NCBI GenBank assembly: GCA_907163375.1 | Contig: CAJQUW010014388.1 | Span: 186,001-250,000, forward strand | Direction of reading: 5' to 3' | Length of the DNA: 64,000 nucleotides | Source of the DNA: Prostheceraeus crozeri | Lineage: Eukaryota > Platyhelminthes > Polycladida > Euryleptidae | Shown here: piece after piece, positions 46,488 through 57,562 of the stretch | How positions within the stretch are numbered: position 1 is the stretch's first letter | Layout of the letters: the number at the start of each line of letters is the position of its first letter | Program-made: the position numbers and the translations under genes | The notes under the pieces: model-generated | What the model was told of the DNA's origin: nothing | Database searches by the model: none | What the model saw: only the letters and a program-made list of their open reading frames with translations

Positions 46488-47590
46488 TAAAGTCCAAAAT
46501 TCAGATCGAAATCTTCAAAGCCAAAAAGTCATGGAGTGAAAGAATAATCAAGAAGGACAAAAATATTTAAACATCGTAAAGGAATTTCAAGGCAAAAATA
46601 AGACTAATTCGCATATTCCTGACAACAATCTTGAATTGGCTCGTTTTATGTCTGAACTCTGGAGTGTGTTCGCATCATCCTTTAATAGCGCGGAAGATGA
46701 AGATTTGGGCGACATTTCGGATGAATCTTGGGACATTCAATTTGACTCTTTTGACGTGTATAACTTGCTAAAGAAGTTGAAGTTAAAGCAATCAACTGGT
46801 TATGATGGAATACATGCTCGATTGTTATGTGATAGTGCTGAGGTCATTTGTGAGCCATTATTTGACATTTACATGTCAAGTGTTTCGACTAGAAAATTCC
46901 CGGAGTATTGGAAGAATGCCTTCATTGTACCTGTGCAAAAAAAGTCAAACCCAACTGTTCAGGATTACAGACAAATTTCTCTGCTACCTATCATTGCGAA
47001 GGTGTTTGAGCGCCTTGTCCTTTCTGTAATGAAAATGTCCTTTTTGCCATGCTTTGGTAGCAATCAACATGCTTATCGACCACATGGCTCAACAACAAGT
47101 GCTCTTGTTGAAATTCACAATGGCATAACCGTTTTCATGGAAGACACAGATAATCTAAGTGTCAAGGTCACCTGCCTTGATTTTTCAAAAGCTTTCGATA
47201 AGCTCCAATTCAATCGCTTGATCAACACCCTGATTCATTGGAACTTCAATAGAGGCTCTCTCCAGTGGTTCAGCTCTTACCTAAGGAACAGATGTCAGCA
47301 AGTATACATCTCTTCTATCATTCACATTCCATCTGGTGTTCCTCAAGGCTGAGTCCTCGGGCCATACCTGTTTGCATTGTTCATTGCAACCCTGAATATT
47401 GACTCTCCTAACGCAAAATTAGTTTAATATGCTGATGACCTGACGCTCTTAGAATCCTGCACGACTGCAATCCATGCCCGAACAAATTTGAGATCATTCT
47501 TTCGTGGTCACGTCAAAATGAAATGAAAAGAACTCCTTCTTTCCTTGGACTTGCATGTTGATAAATGTCGAAGGTTCGGAATTTTTCTTG
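46488..47590 (+). pseudogene. LINE ORF2 reverse transcriptase, decayed
   Basis: After the piggyBac, the RT continues: FDVYNLLKKLKLKQSTGYDG, RKFPEYWKNAFIVPVQKK, DYRQISLLPIIAKVFERLV, HAYRPHGSTTSALVEI, TCLDFSKAFDKLQF (catalytic Asp) and IPSGVPQG, then TGA at 47350-47352. The active site follows as YADDLTLLE after a TAA (about 47427-47455). The thumb is degenerate and the element runs out near 47590. The sequence resembles CR1/L2/Jockey-type RTs. Confidence 0.8.
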
Positions 47591-47870
47591 TGAAAATAAC
47601 TCTATCGTTCAGATCATTTTGATTTCTATAACTTCATGTATTTTTGTAATTATTTTTTGTAATATTTTTTGTATATTTTTGTAAATAAATTTTTGTGCAT
47701 TATGTCGATTTTCATTGCCTTACAATATATATTTGTAGTCTACCATGTGGTAGGTCACACACAATACAACAATAGGAAAGAAAGAAATAAAATCAAGGAT
47801 AACTGCAAAGTCATTGCTTAAATGTTCGTCACAAACTTCTTCCATTTTTCTCGATCTTCACATAGACGTT

Positions 47871-50787
47871 TCAATTTCCATATGAATTCACCCCGGCCTT
47901 CCACTTGAGATCGTCCAGCCACCTCGCTCGTTTTCTTCCTCTTGTTCTCTTCCCGTTGATCTTCGTTTCAAGGATTTTGGTGAGAATGCCATCGTGTCGG
48001 AGTTGGTGGCCCACATAGTTGCCTTTTCGACTCGTGATGGTGTTCAGTAGGCATCGTTTTTCATTTGCTTTCATCAAAATTTCATCATTTGTTACTCTGT
48101 CAGTCCACTTGATGTTCATAATTCTTCTCCAAAACCACATCTCTGCTGCCTCCAGGTATTTGACGTCACGATGTCTGAGTGTCCAGCTCTCGCAACCGTA
48201 AAGAAGGGTGCTCCAACAGTAGGTCTTTACCATACGCTTCTTGAATTCAATGCTGTTGGATGTCGTGGTCACTTCTTGTACTTTCTTGAAATAGGACTGT
48301 TTCGCTTGAGAGATTCTTGACCTTATTTCTTTCGTACATCGTCCGTCACTTGTTAGAATTGAGCCTAAATACTTGAAATTGTCGACTTTTTCCAGAACTT
48401 CATTTCCCACTCGCAATGTGAAAGGAGAAGGCGAATTTGTTTTCGAAAATATCATAACTTTAGTTTTCTTAGTGTTGATCTTCATGCCGTACTTTTCTGC
48501 AGTGTCATTTAAGCTGTTCATTATGATTTGAAGTCCTCTGAGGCTCGAAGATAACATGGCCTTGTCGTCTGCATATCTAATCGCTGTTGTTCTTTTTCCA
48601 CACAAATTGACTCCGTGGTTTACCACTTTTGAATTTACTTCGTTAGCTAAGAATTGTATATACACATTAAAGAGCATTGGTGATATGATGCATCCTTGAC
48701 GTACTCCACGCAGAATAGGGACTTCTCCAGTAAGATCATTACCTACTTTTATGACTGCTTTCTGATGCTGGTATAACTGTGCTATAATGTTTACTTCAGT
48801 TTCATTTATTCCAATGCTGACGAGAATGTTCCACAGGGTACTCCAATTGACTCGGTCAAACGCTTTCTCAAAATCTATCATGGCAACAAATAATGATCGA
48901 TTGGCTTCGATATATCTTTCACTTAGCGTTCTGATTGCTGTTATTTCATCTCTCGTTCCTCGTTGCGATCTGAAGCCAAACTGCTCTTCAGTAAGATGTT
49001 CTTCTATTCTGGTTGTGATTCTTCTTTCGATAATGGCAAGAAGTACTTTTGATGTATGTGAAATCAGACTGATTGTTCTATAGTTCTTACAGTCGGTAGC
49101 ACGCACAGTTTTGGGAATGGGGATCAAAATGATTTTCATGAAATCTTCGGGCCAGATTCCAGATTCAAGGATTTTGTTGCACATTTGAGTTATCGTTATC
49201 GTCCCAACTTGCTCAAGCCCTTTAATCAATTCAGCTGGGATCTCGTCAACTCCAGGGCTTTTTCCGACTTTCAGTCTTTTTATCGCCATCTCTACTTCGG
49301 AATTGATAATTGAGTTAACTTCCTGTACTGCATTCTCGGAGATAGGTCTCTGTAATATGGGATAGTCTGTAATTTGGGTCGCCATATAATTCACCAATAT
49401 ACTCTTCCCATCTGTTTTTTACATCCTCAGGTTCAATCAAGTTTTCTCCAATATTTGACTTTATCATTGTTGATCTGTACGATGGTTTCCGTAGATGTTG
49501 TTTGATATTGTAGTACGCTTGGTCAGTCTTACTCTCTTTCATCAGTCGTTCAATTTCTTCACAATTTCTTGTCCACCATTCTTCCTTCGATCTTTTGGCA
49601 TCACGTCTGATTTGATTGTGCAGCTCTCGGTATCGTCTCTTTGATTCATCAACCTTCCTGTTTTTGAGTGATCGTCTTTCTTCCATTTTCTTTGCTATTT
49701 CATTCGTGATGTACGGCTTACGAGGAATAATTTTCCGGGTACCGATACAGGTGGTTGCACTTGAGATCACCGCTGTTTTTACGTCTTTCCATTCAAATGT
49801 GCTGTTTTGAAGCTGTCGTTCGCATTCTGATTGAAATTTCTTCTTCACTTCGATGTTCTTCAGGGATTCGAGGTTCCATCTTGGTTCAGGAGGTTTTCTT
49901 CTTACCCTTTTCAGTGTTGTTCTGCAATCCATTACCAAAAGTGTGTGGTCGCTACCTACATCTGCTCCAGGGTATGTTCGAACATTCCTGACTGAATTTT
50001 TGAAACGCTTGCGGCAGATGATGTAGTCTATTTGATTTCTAGTTTTCCCAACTGGGCTTATCCAAGTATAAAGTCTTCTAGGGTGGTGTTCGAAGAGGGT
50101 GTTCGTAATTTTCAAGTCTAGCTCTTGACAGAATTCGAGTAACCGGGTGCCGCGATTATTTCTGACTCCTAAACTGAAATTTCCTATTTCTTCCTTGCTG
50201 TCTTCACACTGTTTTCCAACAATGGCATTAAAATCTCCAAGAATGTATAACGGCTCATTATTTTTGATTATTTTCATTAATTCCTTGATGTCTTCATACA
50301 CCTCTTCTACCAATTGATCGTCTGCAGACTGGGTCGGCATATATACCTCAATAAGATTTATATTTCGGGGAGCACTTTCAATTAGAATCAACATTACTCT
50401 TTCATTTTTGCACCAATAATTTCTCACACTACGACTCCATTTCTTCGAGACAATAAAACCAACTCCGTTTATTTTCTTTCTTTCATTTCCAGAGAAGAAA
50501 ACACGAGACTGACTTGTACTGAATTCGCCTGTGGCTTTGCATCTCATTTCAGATATTCCCAATATGTCGATCTTCAATCTCTTCATTTCTAGTTCAACAT
50601 TTGCGATCTTTTCCGGTGATGACATGGTTCTTACATTCCAGTGAGCAATACGCATGCGATTTTCCTCAGTAGCGTGTTGACGGTCCGAGTTCACCTGAGG
50701 TCCATGATACTTCCGACCGAGCGAGACATTCTTTTGAATATCCTTGACGCTGTTGTTTCTCTGATTTCCCATTGTAAACTGCATCAT
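47871..50787 (-). pseudogene. RTE-like endonuclease-reverse transcriptase, one frameshift
   Basis: The first frame (50787-49315) holds the AP-type endonuclease: MRIAHWNVRTM, GISEMRCKATGEF (catalytic Glu), LYILGDFNAIVG, NQIDYIICRKRF and GSDHTLLVMD (catalytic His). The second frame (49397-47871) holds the RT: KSPGVDEIPAELIK, YRTISLISHTSKV, QFGFRSQRGTRDEI, AMIDFEKAFDRVNW, GVRQGCIISPMLFN and IRYADDKAML (active site), then FKYLGSILTSDG and a C-terminal LLYGCESWTL and RARWLDDLKWK. The two frames overlap at 49315-49397, so a single shift near 49380 separates them. All catalytic motifs are intact, making this the best-preserved retroelement here. The class follows the RTE/BovB-like pattern with no ORF1 seen. 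Confidence 0.85.
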
Positions 50788-51469
50788 GATTGGAACTTGG
50801 GAGGTGATATTGCAGTGGTTTCCCGTTGCCTACTGCAAAGTGGACTGGAGTGGACCACCATTACTCTTTCTGGTTGTTCGTCCGCCGTTGCCGCCGTTGA
50901 CTTCCAGGGTCAGTCAACCAATTGGTTCTCCATTGATGGATTCGCCCTCAAGAATCCGTCTTCAAAGGATCCGCCGTTGGTCTTCGCCGTAACCCTAGCA
51001 CGGGTTCTGCGATATACCCCGCAGCACTGGGTCCCTGTCTGAACCAGTAGCGTAGCTAGGGGGAGGGCTGCTAGGGCTATAGCCCCCCTTAGAGATGAGA
51101 TCAATTTTAAATTTCCTCTCAAATTTCATCTCAAACCTGAGATTGCAATATGTCTGGTGACGCAATGTACAAGTAACAAGACCCCTTTCTTTGACCACTT
51201 CAAAGAAAGTTGCGATTGACAGCGAGATCCAATTTGATAATCATTGAGTTGTTCAACTAGTTGCCAAATGTAAACAAAAATTTCGGACACATTATCCAAT
51301 TCAACAGTTAGTTAGCATCCTACCTATGCTATCTGTTTAATGGTGTAACGCTTACTCGGCCGGACGTGTGAATCTTTCCGAGTCTCCATTCTTGCCATCT
51401 GTTAAGTTTCACTTTCTGTGTGTGTTCATTCGATCTCGTGTACTCCTACGATACGCATTTTTTTAAAAT

Positions 51470-52866
51470 ATGTCTGACCCAGAGCCACCAGCCAAAAGGC
51501 GAAGAACTGGAAACATGGATATTCGATCTTTCTTTGGAAAAAATGTAAGTTATCATTTTTCATTCTGGGTCATCAATAGATTATTTTAAACTTAAAATCT
51601 TATGTTTAGGAAATGTCGAGTTTCTATTTTCAGATTTCTAAAAAACAAGTATTTGTATTGTATTTGTATATAATTGTTTTGAAGAGTGTTTGTATTTAAA
51701 TATTTCAAAAACTAGGTATTTGTATTTGCATTTTCACATATAAAAATAAAAGTATTTGTATTTGTATTTTTACTTCAAAATTGCGAAACGGAAATATTTG
51801 TATTTGACAATGAAAATTTTGTATTTGTTTTAAGCCTGAGTATTAGGCCTATATTAGCGTAGAAACTCCGTGCATCAGAGTATCTGCTAAAATTAGTAAA
51901 ATATTAGTAACAGTCTTTATCGAATTAAATCAAAGCCGTTCAATCAGTATTTTTATTCAGATTCATTTTAATCTTTTAGCCATCCATTCCTCTAAACAAA
52001 TCGACTGCTACGACTTCAAGTATACCAGAAAAGTCCGATTCGATAGAAGCCCAAGAGAAATCTGACTTGACGGAAACTTCCATAAAGTATGTTAAACATA
52101 TACAAGCTAATATATAGGCCTATAGTTATTATAAATGTGTTTATGTTTATGTTTTAGATCATCGCTGTCAATTTTGGACATAGGCGAACACATCGGATCA
52201 AAGAGTCTTAGCAATAATGACAGCTTAATGTTTGAATTAATTCAAAATCCTTGGCAACCAGATGAGAATTATCTTAAAAACGTATTTACTGATCGCGGAA
52301 AACAAGGTCGACGTTATCTAAACAAAACCATGTTTGACCGTTTTCCATGGCTTGCCTATTCGCATATAAAAGGTGGTCTTTTTTGCAAATATTGCGCACT
52401 TTTCTCAGTAAGCAAATCAGGTGGACGAGGTCAACAATGTCTAGGAAAGTTAGTCTCTGAGCCCTTGAATCGTTATGACAAGTTGACTGGCGCTGGTGGT
52501 TATCTTGCAACTCATGATGACCGAGAGTATCATCTTGTCGCAAAAGAAATGGCGTTAGTTTTCGTACAAAAACATAAGTCATATGCGCCAGACGTTTTGA
52601 GTCAAATTCAGAGTCAAAATAATGAGCAACTCGAGAGAAACAGAAAAGCTCTTCAGTCGATTATGCGTGCAATTCTCGCATGTGGTCGTACAGGCATTGC
52701 CCTCAGAGGGAGTCAGGAAGGTGACGATATTCTGACCGATGCATCTATGAATGATGGAATTTTTAGAGAGTTGCTTAGAAGCTTTGTAGATGTCGGGGAT
52801 AACAATCTTCATGATCACTTGAAGAATGCTCCAAAAAATGCAACTTACACAAGTCCAGATATTTAA
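51470..52866 (+). pseudogene. hAT transposase 5' exons with TTF zinc finger
   Basis: A three-exon model fits: 51470-51544 (starts MSDPEPPAKRRRTGN, ends at GTAAGT), 51980-52086 (after CTTTTAG, ends at GTATGT) and 52158-52866 (after TTTTAG). Phases agree (0 then 2). The first exon gives the KRRRTG..DIRSFFG start common to ZMYM/ZNF862-like hAT proteins. The third has a TTF-type zinc finger: RYLNKTMFDRFPWLAYS, GLFCKYCALFS and TGAGGYLATHDDREYH. It then enters the DUF4371-like region (RKALQSIMRAILACGRTGIAL). A TAA at 52864-52866 and the loss of the following catalytic part make it non-functional. Confidence 0.7.
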
Positions 52867-53299
52867 AATCAACTCATACAAATTTTTGAAATGATAAGAG
52901 ATCGGATGAATAAGGCTAAGTATTTATCCATCAAGGAATGCGATGAAAACTTTTTCCCGAATGTTCATACAATGTTGCTGATAAGTGCTTCTTCAATCTA
53001 ATGTTATAAAAGTATGTTACATCAATTAAGACGACACAGAAAGCGACGTGAGCCCAAAATCCATAGAATATGATCAGTTTAACAACTAGGTAGTTTTCAA
53101 AATAGCGCTAGAAATATGCCTTACAGATCTCTAAATCTAACCAAATTTGAACACAATGTTTAACATATCCCCAATAACTAAAAGCCACAGAAGCTCAAGT
53201 TGATAGATTAAGTTCAAATATTCGAACATAAAATTAAGACAGGGGCGGGTTCTGTCCCCCTGGTACGAATAGGGCTATGAAAATCCTTTTTCATTACAG

Positions 53300-53530
53300 A
53301 TTCGCCTGACCCTCCCTACGACGACCTGTACTGGAGAACGCTCTTTTTCAAGTCTGGAACATATCAAAAATAACAGGCGCTCCACAATGGGAACAGACAG
53401 ACTATGATCTAGCATTAATGTTTATACATAAGAAAATGACTGCTGAGCCCATGAAAGATGGTAACATTATCGACAAAGCCGTAAGACGCTTTTGTCAGAC
53501 CGTGAACAGACGTTTGCCATTATAGAATAT
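53300..53530 (+). pseudogene. hAT dimerisation domain remnant
   Basis: After TTTTTCATTACAG the sequence reads LPTTTCTGERSFSSLEHIK, then NRRSTMGTDRL, the C-terminal hAT dimerisation signature (TCTGERSFS block followed by RSTM..DRL). A TGA follows at once, with a shifted continuation to about 53525. The catalytic RNase H-like segment expected between 52866 and 53300 is not present, which marks an internal deletion. Confidence 0.75.
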
Positions 53531-53993
53531 ACCAACGACTTGTAAGTATGTCTTTTTACTTACTTACACATGTACTTAACGTGACCAAACACAATTTAGT
53601 GATCGAATCGAATAATTATTTGTGATCAACATAAATTTTGAAATAAACTTATTTATATATGTTTGTCTACATACATTCAGGTGTACTTGAATTGTATTTA
53701 TAATAAGCGTATTTAATAGAATACATGCCTTATCAAATATCCAAAATTAGCCCCCCCCCTTTCCAAATTCCTGGCTACGGCCCTGGTCTGAACTTAGCCA
53801 TTGCTCCCGCAATGCCCACCCCCGCGACGTGGACGCGCCAGACAGGAATTACCAAAGTGTAGAGTAGAGAATTGGCTCTACCTACCTTTGGCCGGGTTAA
53901 CTACCCTGTGATGGTCCAGGGCAGAGGGCAATATACGCAATTACAATATTGCCTTACACTTACAATATACACTTACAATATACGCCTTATTAT

Positions 53994-54915
53994 TATTATC
54001 TACTCCTTCGCTGATCTAGGAAACTTTTGTTATATTTTCTAACCTCAGACTATCTTTCATAATTGGCAAATAGGCCTAAGCTGCTATAGATACTGCCTAG
54101 ATACTTAGCTGCCACTCGACCTGTCTTTAATAAGTTATAAATGGTTATAGCAATTATTTAGTTGATTTGGTGATGCCAGTGATGCTTTACCGATGTGATA
54201 GCAAAAATTCACAGATTACAATTCACAATATCACGTCGAAGAACGGGATTTATTTGGAAGAATATCCAATAAAAGTGCACAAGATCACAAGAATGGTAGT
54301 GATGTTTTAGAGATTATTCCGGTCAAAAAATGTAATTGCAACAACACCTTAGGAAAATGTACGATCATAACGTACCGACACTGTATAATAGGCCAAATAA
54401 CAGCAGGTCTCTAATAAAATTCACATAAAGGTTTGATAAAGGTTCCTAAGGTGTTGAGACCTGTAATTTCACCAAAAAACAAAACGACCCGCTGTTAGCA
54501 TGACGTGCAATTATATTCCAGGAAATATTTGGAGTTAGGACTTCATTGTCAAATTAAATTGATACAGACAAACAATCATATAAATCACAATGTCCGTAGA
54601 GTATATATTACACATATCTTTCTTATAGTAACTAAACCTATTCGAAAATATGCATTACACCTCTCACTCCATTTAGACTTTTCATAAAAGTGTTTTAAAA
54701 TGGGAATTCTATTTCTGTAATTTGGTATGGAAAAATTATATTGACATGTATATTGAGAGATCGAATGAGAATAATGCAACAATTTTATTCAATGAATCTG
54801 CGAATTATAATAGTCATGCAATAATTTAAAATTACTATAAATGGATGGAGTATCCCCGAATGTCGCCTACTGAATTTTAATTAATGTATCGTCGAACGGT
54901 GAACAGCAAAGTGTA
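53994..54915. other. Intergenic with a short hairpin
   Basis: No gene was recognised. An imperfect inverted pair, CAACACCTTAGGAAA (about 54340) and TTCCTAAGGTGTTG (about 54446-54460), bounds a 125-bp unit that may be a tiny foldback element. Confidence 0.45.
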
Positions 54916-56335
54916 CAGTCCCGGACAAAAGTCCTCGATAATGGTATGAAATACCTTGTTTTACACATCAGCTTACAAATTCACCTATTCTTCGATACAA
55001 TTCTAGGAAATTCTTGGGCGTGCTAATTCTTGGAAATGCTTCCGTCAGATACTAGCGCTATCGAGTATCTTTCCTGCTGTTTTTATTGGTCACACAATGA
55101 TGAATGGTAATCTGGGACAGCACTGTTGATGTATCATTTGTCCTGTTTCGCCATGACGTGCTGACCTGTCTCACCAACTCGCCGCGCACAGATCGTCGCT
55201 CTCCTTAAAGAAGGACTGACTCAAAATGTTATTGCTTCGAAGTAAAATTATAGCCAATCGCTGTTTCTTATACCATCAAAAGAAACGAAGAGTTGGGAAA
55301 TTTCCTATCAAGGAGCCGAACCGGACGACCGCGGGCAACGAGCAAGAGGACTGATGCTTTGATTCGTCGTCGATGTGTTTCTTCACCAACAATAGCAAGC
55401 ACTGAAATCTGTGAATCGTTGAGCAACCTTGATTCTGTTCCAAGTGCCCGTACGATTCGCCGTCGCTTGCATGATAAGTTAAATTTAAAGGCCTATCGTC
55501 CAGCAAAGAAACCCAGATTGTCGCGCAAAAACATTCGCGATCGCTTCAGTTTTGCGAGATCCCATATCAACTGGACTGCTGACGACTGGCGTCATGTGAT
55601 GTTTAGTGACGAAGTGACTGTTTCACAATTCCATTATTCATGCTTTGTTCGACGTCCACCCAACGCTCGCTATGTTGATCGTTATGTGCTGCCGACTTTG
55701 AAAAAGCCGTCCAGCGTCATGATCTGGGGATCGATCAGCGCTAGTGGACGAGGGGCACTGTGGCTCGTACATCAAAACACGTCTGTAACTTCTCGAAGTT
55801 ATCTCGAGCTGCTCAAGCAAAAACTTCCGCTGTGGATGCCTCTTCGCCAGACAACGATTTTTCAACAGGATGGAGCACCAGCTCACACAGCCAGGATTGT
55901 CGGAGAGTGGTTTGAAATACAACCATTCCAACTTCTGACTCCTTGGCCTTGTTCAAGTCCGGATTTGAATCCCATCGAAAACGTGTGGGGGAAAATCAAG
56001 CGAAAAATTGAAAGTCGCAAGCCTTCATCGCTGAACCACCTGAAAAATGTCATTCGTGAAACATGGGTGACAGAAGTTACTCCAGACTACAGTGAAAGAC
56101 TTATCTCGTCCATGCCGCGCCGAATCGCTGCAGTTATTCGAGCCTCTGGGCGTAATGCAAAATACTGACCGTTGATATCCATAAATTGTCAAAATCAAAT
56201 GTCTCTCTCCATGAATAAAGATAGCTAATGTAAACATTAGCCTTTTGACTAGGAAAAGCTTTGGGATAGTATATGCGAATTCATAGGTATAACAGCTAAT
56301 TTTCAGACAATATCGAGGACTTTTGTCCGGGACTG
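54916..56335 (+). mobile_element. Tc1-like transposon, TA target
   Basis: Ends CAGTCCCGGACAAAAG and, in reverse complement, the same (right end CTTTTGTCCGGGACTG). TA lies on both sides (54914-54915 and 56336-56337). TIRs are about 25 bp (to CTCGATA). It is 1420 bp with one transposase gene. Confidence 0.9.
55153..56168 (+). pseudogene. Tc1-like DD35E transposase, N-terminus broken
   Basis: The N-terminal helix-turn-helix part reads RRAQIVALLKEGLTQNVIASK (about 55185-55243) but contains an early TGA, a TAA at 55243-55245 and a short indel before the main frame. The main frame (from about 55268) runs VSYTIKRNEELGNF, then SGRP-like RTGRPRATSKRTDALI, a second helix-turn-helix and the catalytic core. 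Catalytic residues: Asp in MFSDEVTVS, Asp in FQQDGAPAHTAR and Glu in SPDLNPIENVWG. By my count 35 residues separate the second Asp and the Glu, one more than typical Tc1. The end is a normal stop after SGRNAKY. The core looks intact; only the DNA-binding start is damaged. Confidence 0.85.
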
Positions 56336-56337
56336 TA

Positions 56338-56814
56338 CTCGAAATGTTTGAGAAAGTGGTGCAACTTTCGTTATCTGATAATCATCTGAAATATCTGTCC
56401 CATATCTCGTAAATTGCATTGCTTTTAATGGATCATTTTCTAGTTGTTGGGTCATTTAAAATGAAATTCAATTCAATTTCTTTAATTAGATATGTTCATT
56501 GACACTCAGTGAAATGAAAATCTTATCCCCGGGTTGGATGCGCAAAAGCATTACCGTGTACCCAATTTTTTTGATGAAGCGTGATAAATAGTTGATGTAA
56601 AGAGAAATTAGTTACTCTATTCCATTGCAAAATAATATTCTTGCTTATCCTGTACAAGATATTAAACTGTATCATTTGAATATCTGATGAATCTGAATAT
56701 AAGAATGGATACAGGATTATTTGATTCTATCATGATAGTAACCCATCACTTATGGCTGCAGCTACAAGATCATGTGAAAAGTTACTTACTTCGTGCAGCA
56801 GAATGATGAACATC
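56338..56814. other. Intergenic, nothing recognised
   Basis: Short AT-rich stretch between the Tc1-like element and the foldback. No features. Confidence 0.5.
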
Positions 56815-56816
56815 TA

Positions 56817-57560
56817 GTCCGGGAGCTAGCGTGAAGTTGTGCAGGGAACGAGGTAGTACATAAAACTTTCACATAGCATAGTACACCTCTAACCTACTGC
56901 AAAACTTCGCGTCTGCCGGATCAGATCATTTGCTTTTCAGAAATAGAGAGGATAACACAATCCTATGTATTTCCAGTGGTAAAATTGTGACATTTAAGGT
57001 GTTGACTCCATTTTTTCGAATTTTTGCTCATAAAAGTTACACAAATTGGTATTTTGTTGAACTGGTTATTATAGAAATCATCTACAGATCATGATCTTTC
57101 AAATGAGTTATCATTTTGTGACAGAGGATGAAGTTAAGTGTACAAACAGACACTTTTCGTTAAAGTATATCAACAATTTTCCTGAAATTTCTATGTTAAA
57201 ATTTGCAGTTACACCAATGAAAAGTGTCTGTTTGTACACTTAACTTCATCCTCTGTCACAAAATGACAGCTCATTTGAAAGATCATGATCTGTAGATGAT
57301 TTCTATAATAACCAGTTCAACAAAATACCAATTTGTGTAACTTTTATGAGCAAAAATTCGAAAAAATGGAGTCAACACCTTAAATGTCACAATTTTACCA
57401 CTGGAAATACATAGGATTGTGTTATCCTCTCTATTTCTGAAAAGCAAATGATCTGATCCGGCAGACGCGAAGTTTTGCAGTAGGTTAGAGGTGTACTATG
57501 CTATGTGAAAGTTTTATGTACTACCTCGTTCCCTGCACAACTTCACGCTAGCTCCCGGAC
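56817..57560. mobile_element. 744-bp foldback MITE
   Basis: Two arms of about 340 bp (56817-57158 and 57220-57560) are almost perfect reverse complements, separated by a loop of only about 60 bp. Ends are GTCCGGGAGCTAGCG and CGCTAGCTCCCGGAC, flanked by TA on both sides (56815-56816 and 57561-57562). No coding frame. Apart from the TA target there is little to tie it to an autonomous family. The terminal GTCCGGGA is loosely like the CAGTCCCGGAC end of the neighbouring Tc1-like element. Confidence 0.85.
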
Positions 57561-57562
57561 TA

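Larger units (their letters stand above)
41467..47700 (+). mobile_element. CR1/L2-like non-LTR retrotransposon split by piggyBac
   Basis: Plus-strand order: ORF1 (41715-42456), ORF2 endonuclease (42470-43413), a piggyBac insertion at TTAA (43402-43405 duplicated at 46487-46490), then the reverse transcriptase (46488 to about 47590). The 3' side ends in a TTTTTGTAATATTTTTTGTA tract near 47640-47700. Across the piggyBac, the codons before TTAA (ending TTC AAC CAT TTA) continue directly with AAG TCC AAA ATT CAG, so the excision-equivalent frame is continuous. Both ORFs contain shifts or stops. Confidence 0.8.
51045..53785 (+). mobile_element. hAT transposon with 8-bp duplication, internally deleted
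   Basis: Ends are CAGTAGCGTAGCTAGG on the left and, in reverse complement, CAGGGCCGTAGCCAGG on the right. A perfect 8-bp duplication GTCTGAAC flanks it (51037-51044 and 53786-53793). It interrupts the 5' region of the RTE-like LINE. It encodes a spliced TTF-zinc-finger hAT transposase whose catalytic core is missing. Confidence 0.9.
47760..53990 (-). mobile_element. RTE-like non-LTR retrotransposon split by a hAT
   Basis: Minus-strand element with an endonuclease-reverse transcriptase polyprotein (50787-47871). Its 5' region continues to the right (50788-51044) and, after a hAT insertion (51045-53785), from 53794 to roughly 53990. The 3' end lies near 47760-47800, next to the end of the plus-strand CR1/L2-like element. 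The exact ends are approximate because no target duplication was identified. Confidence 0.7.

Noticed and set aside
50641..51042. 133-codon plus-strand frame at the RTE 5' region
   Set aside because: It overlaps the antisense of the RTE endonuclease start and 5' UTR and has no recognisable motif.
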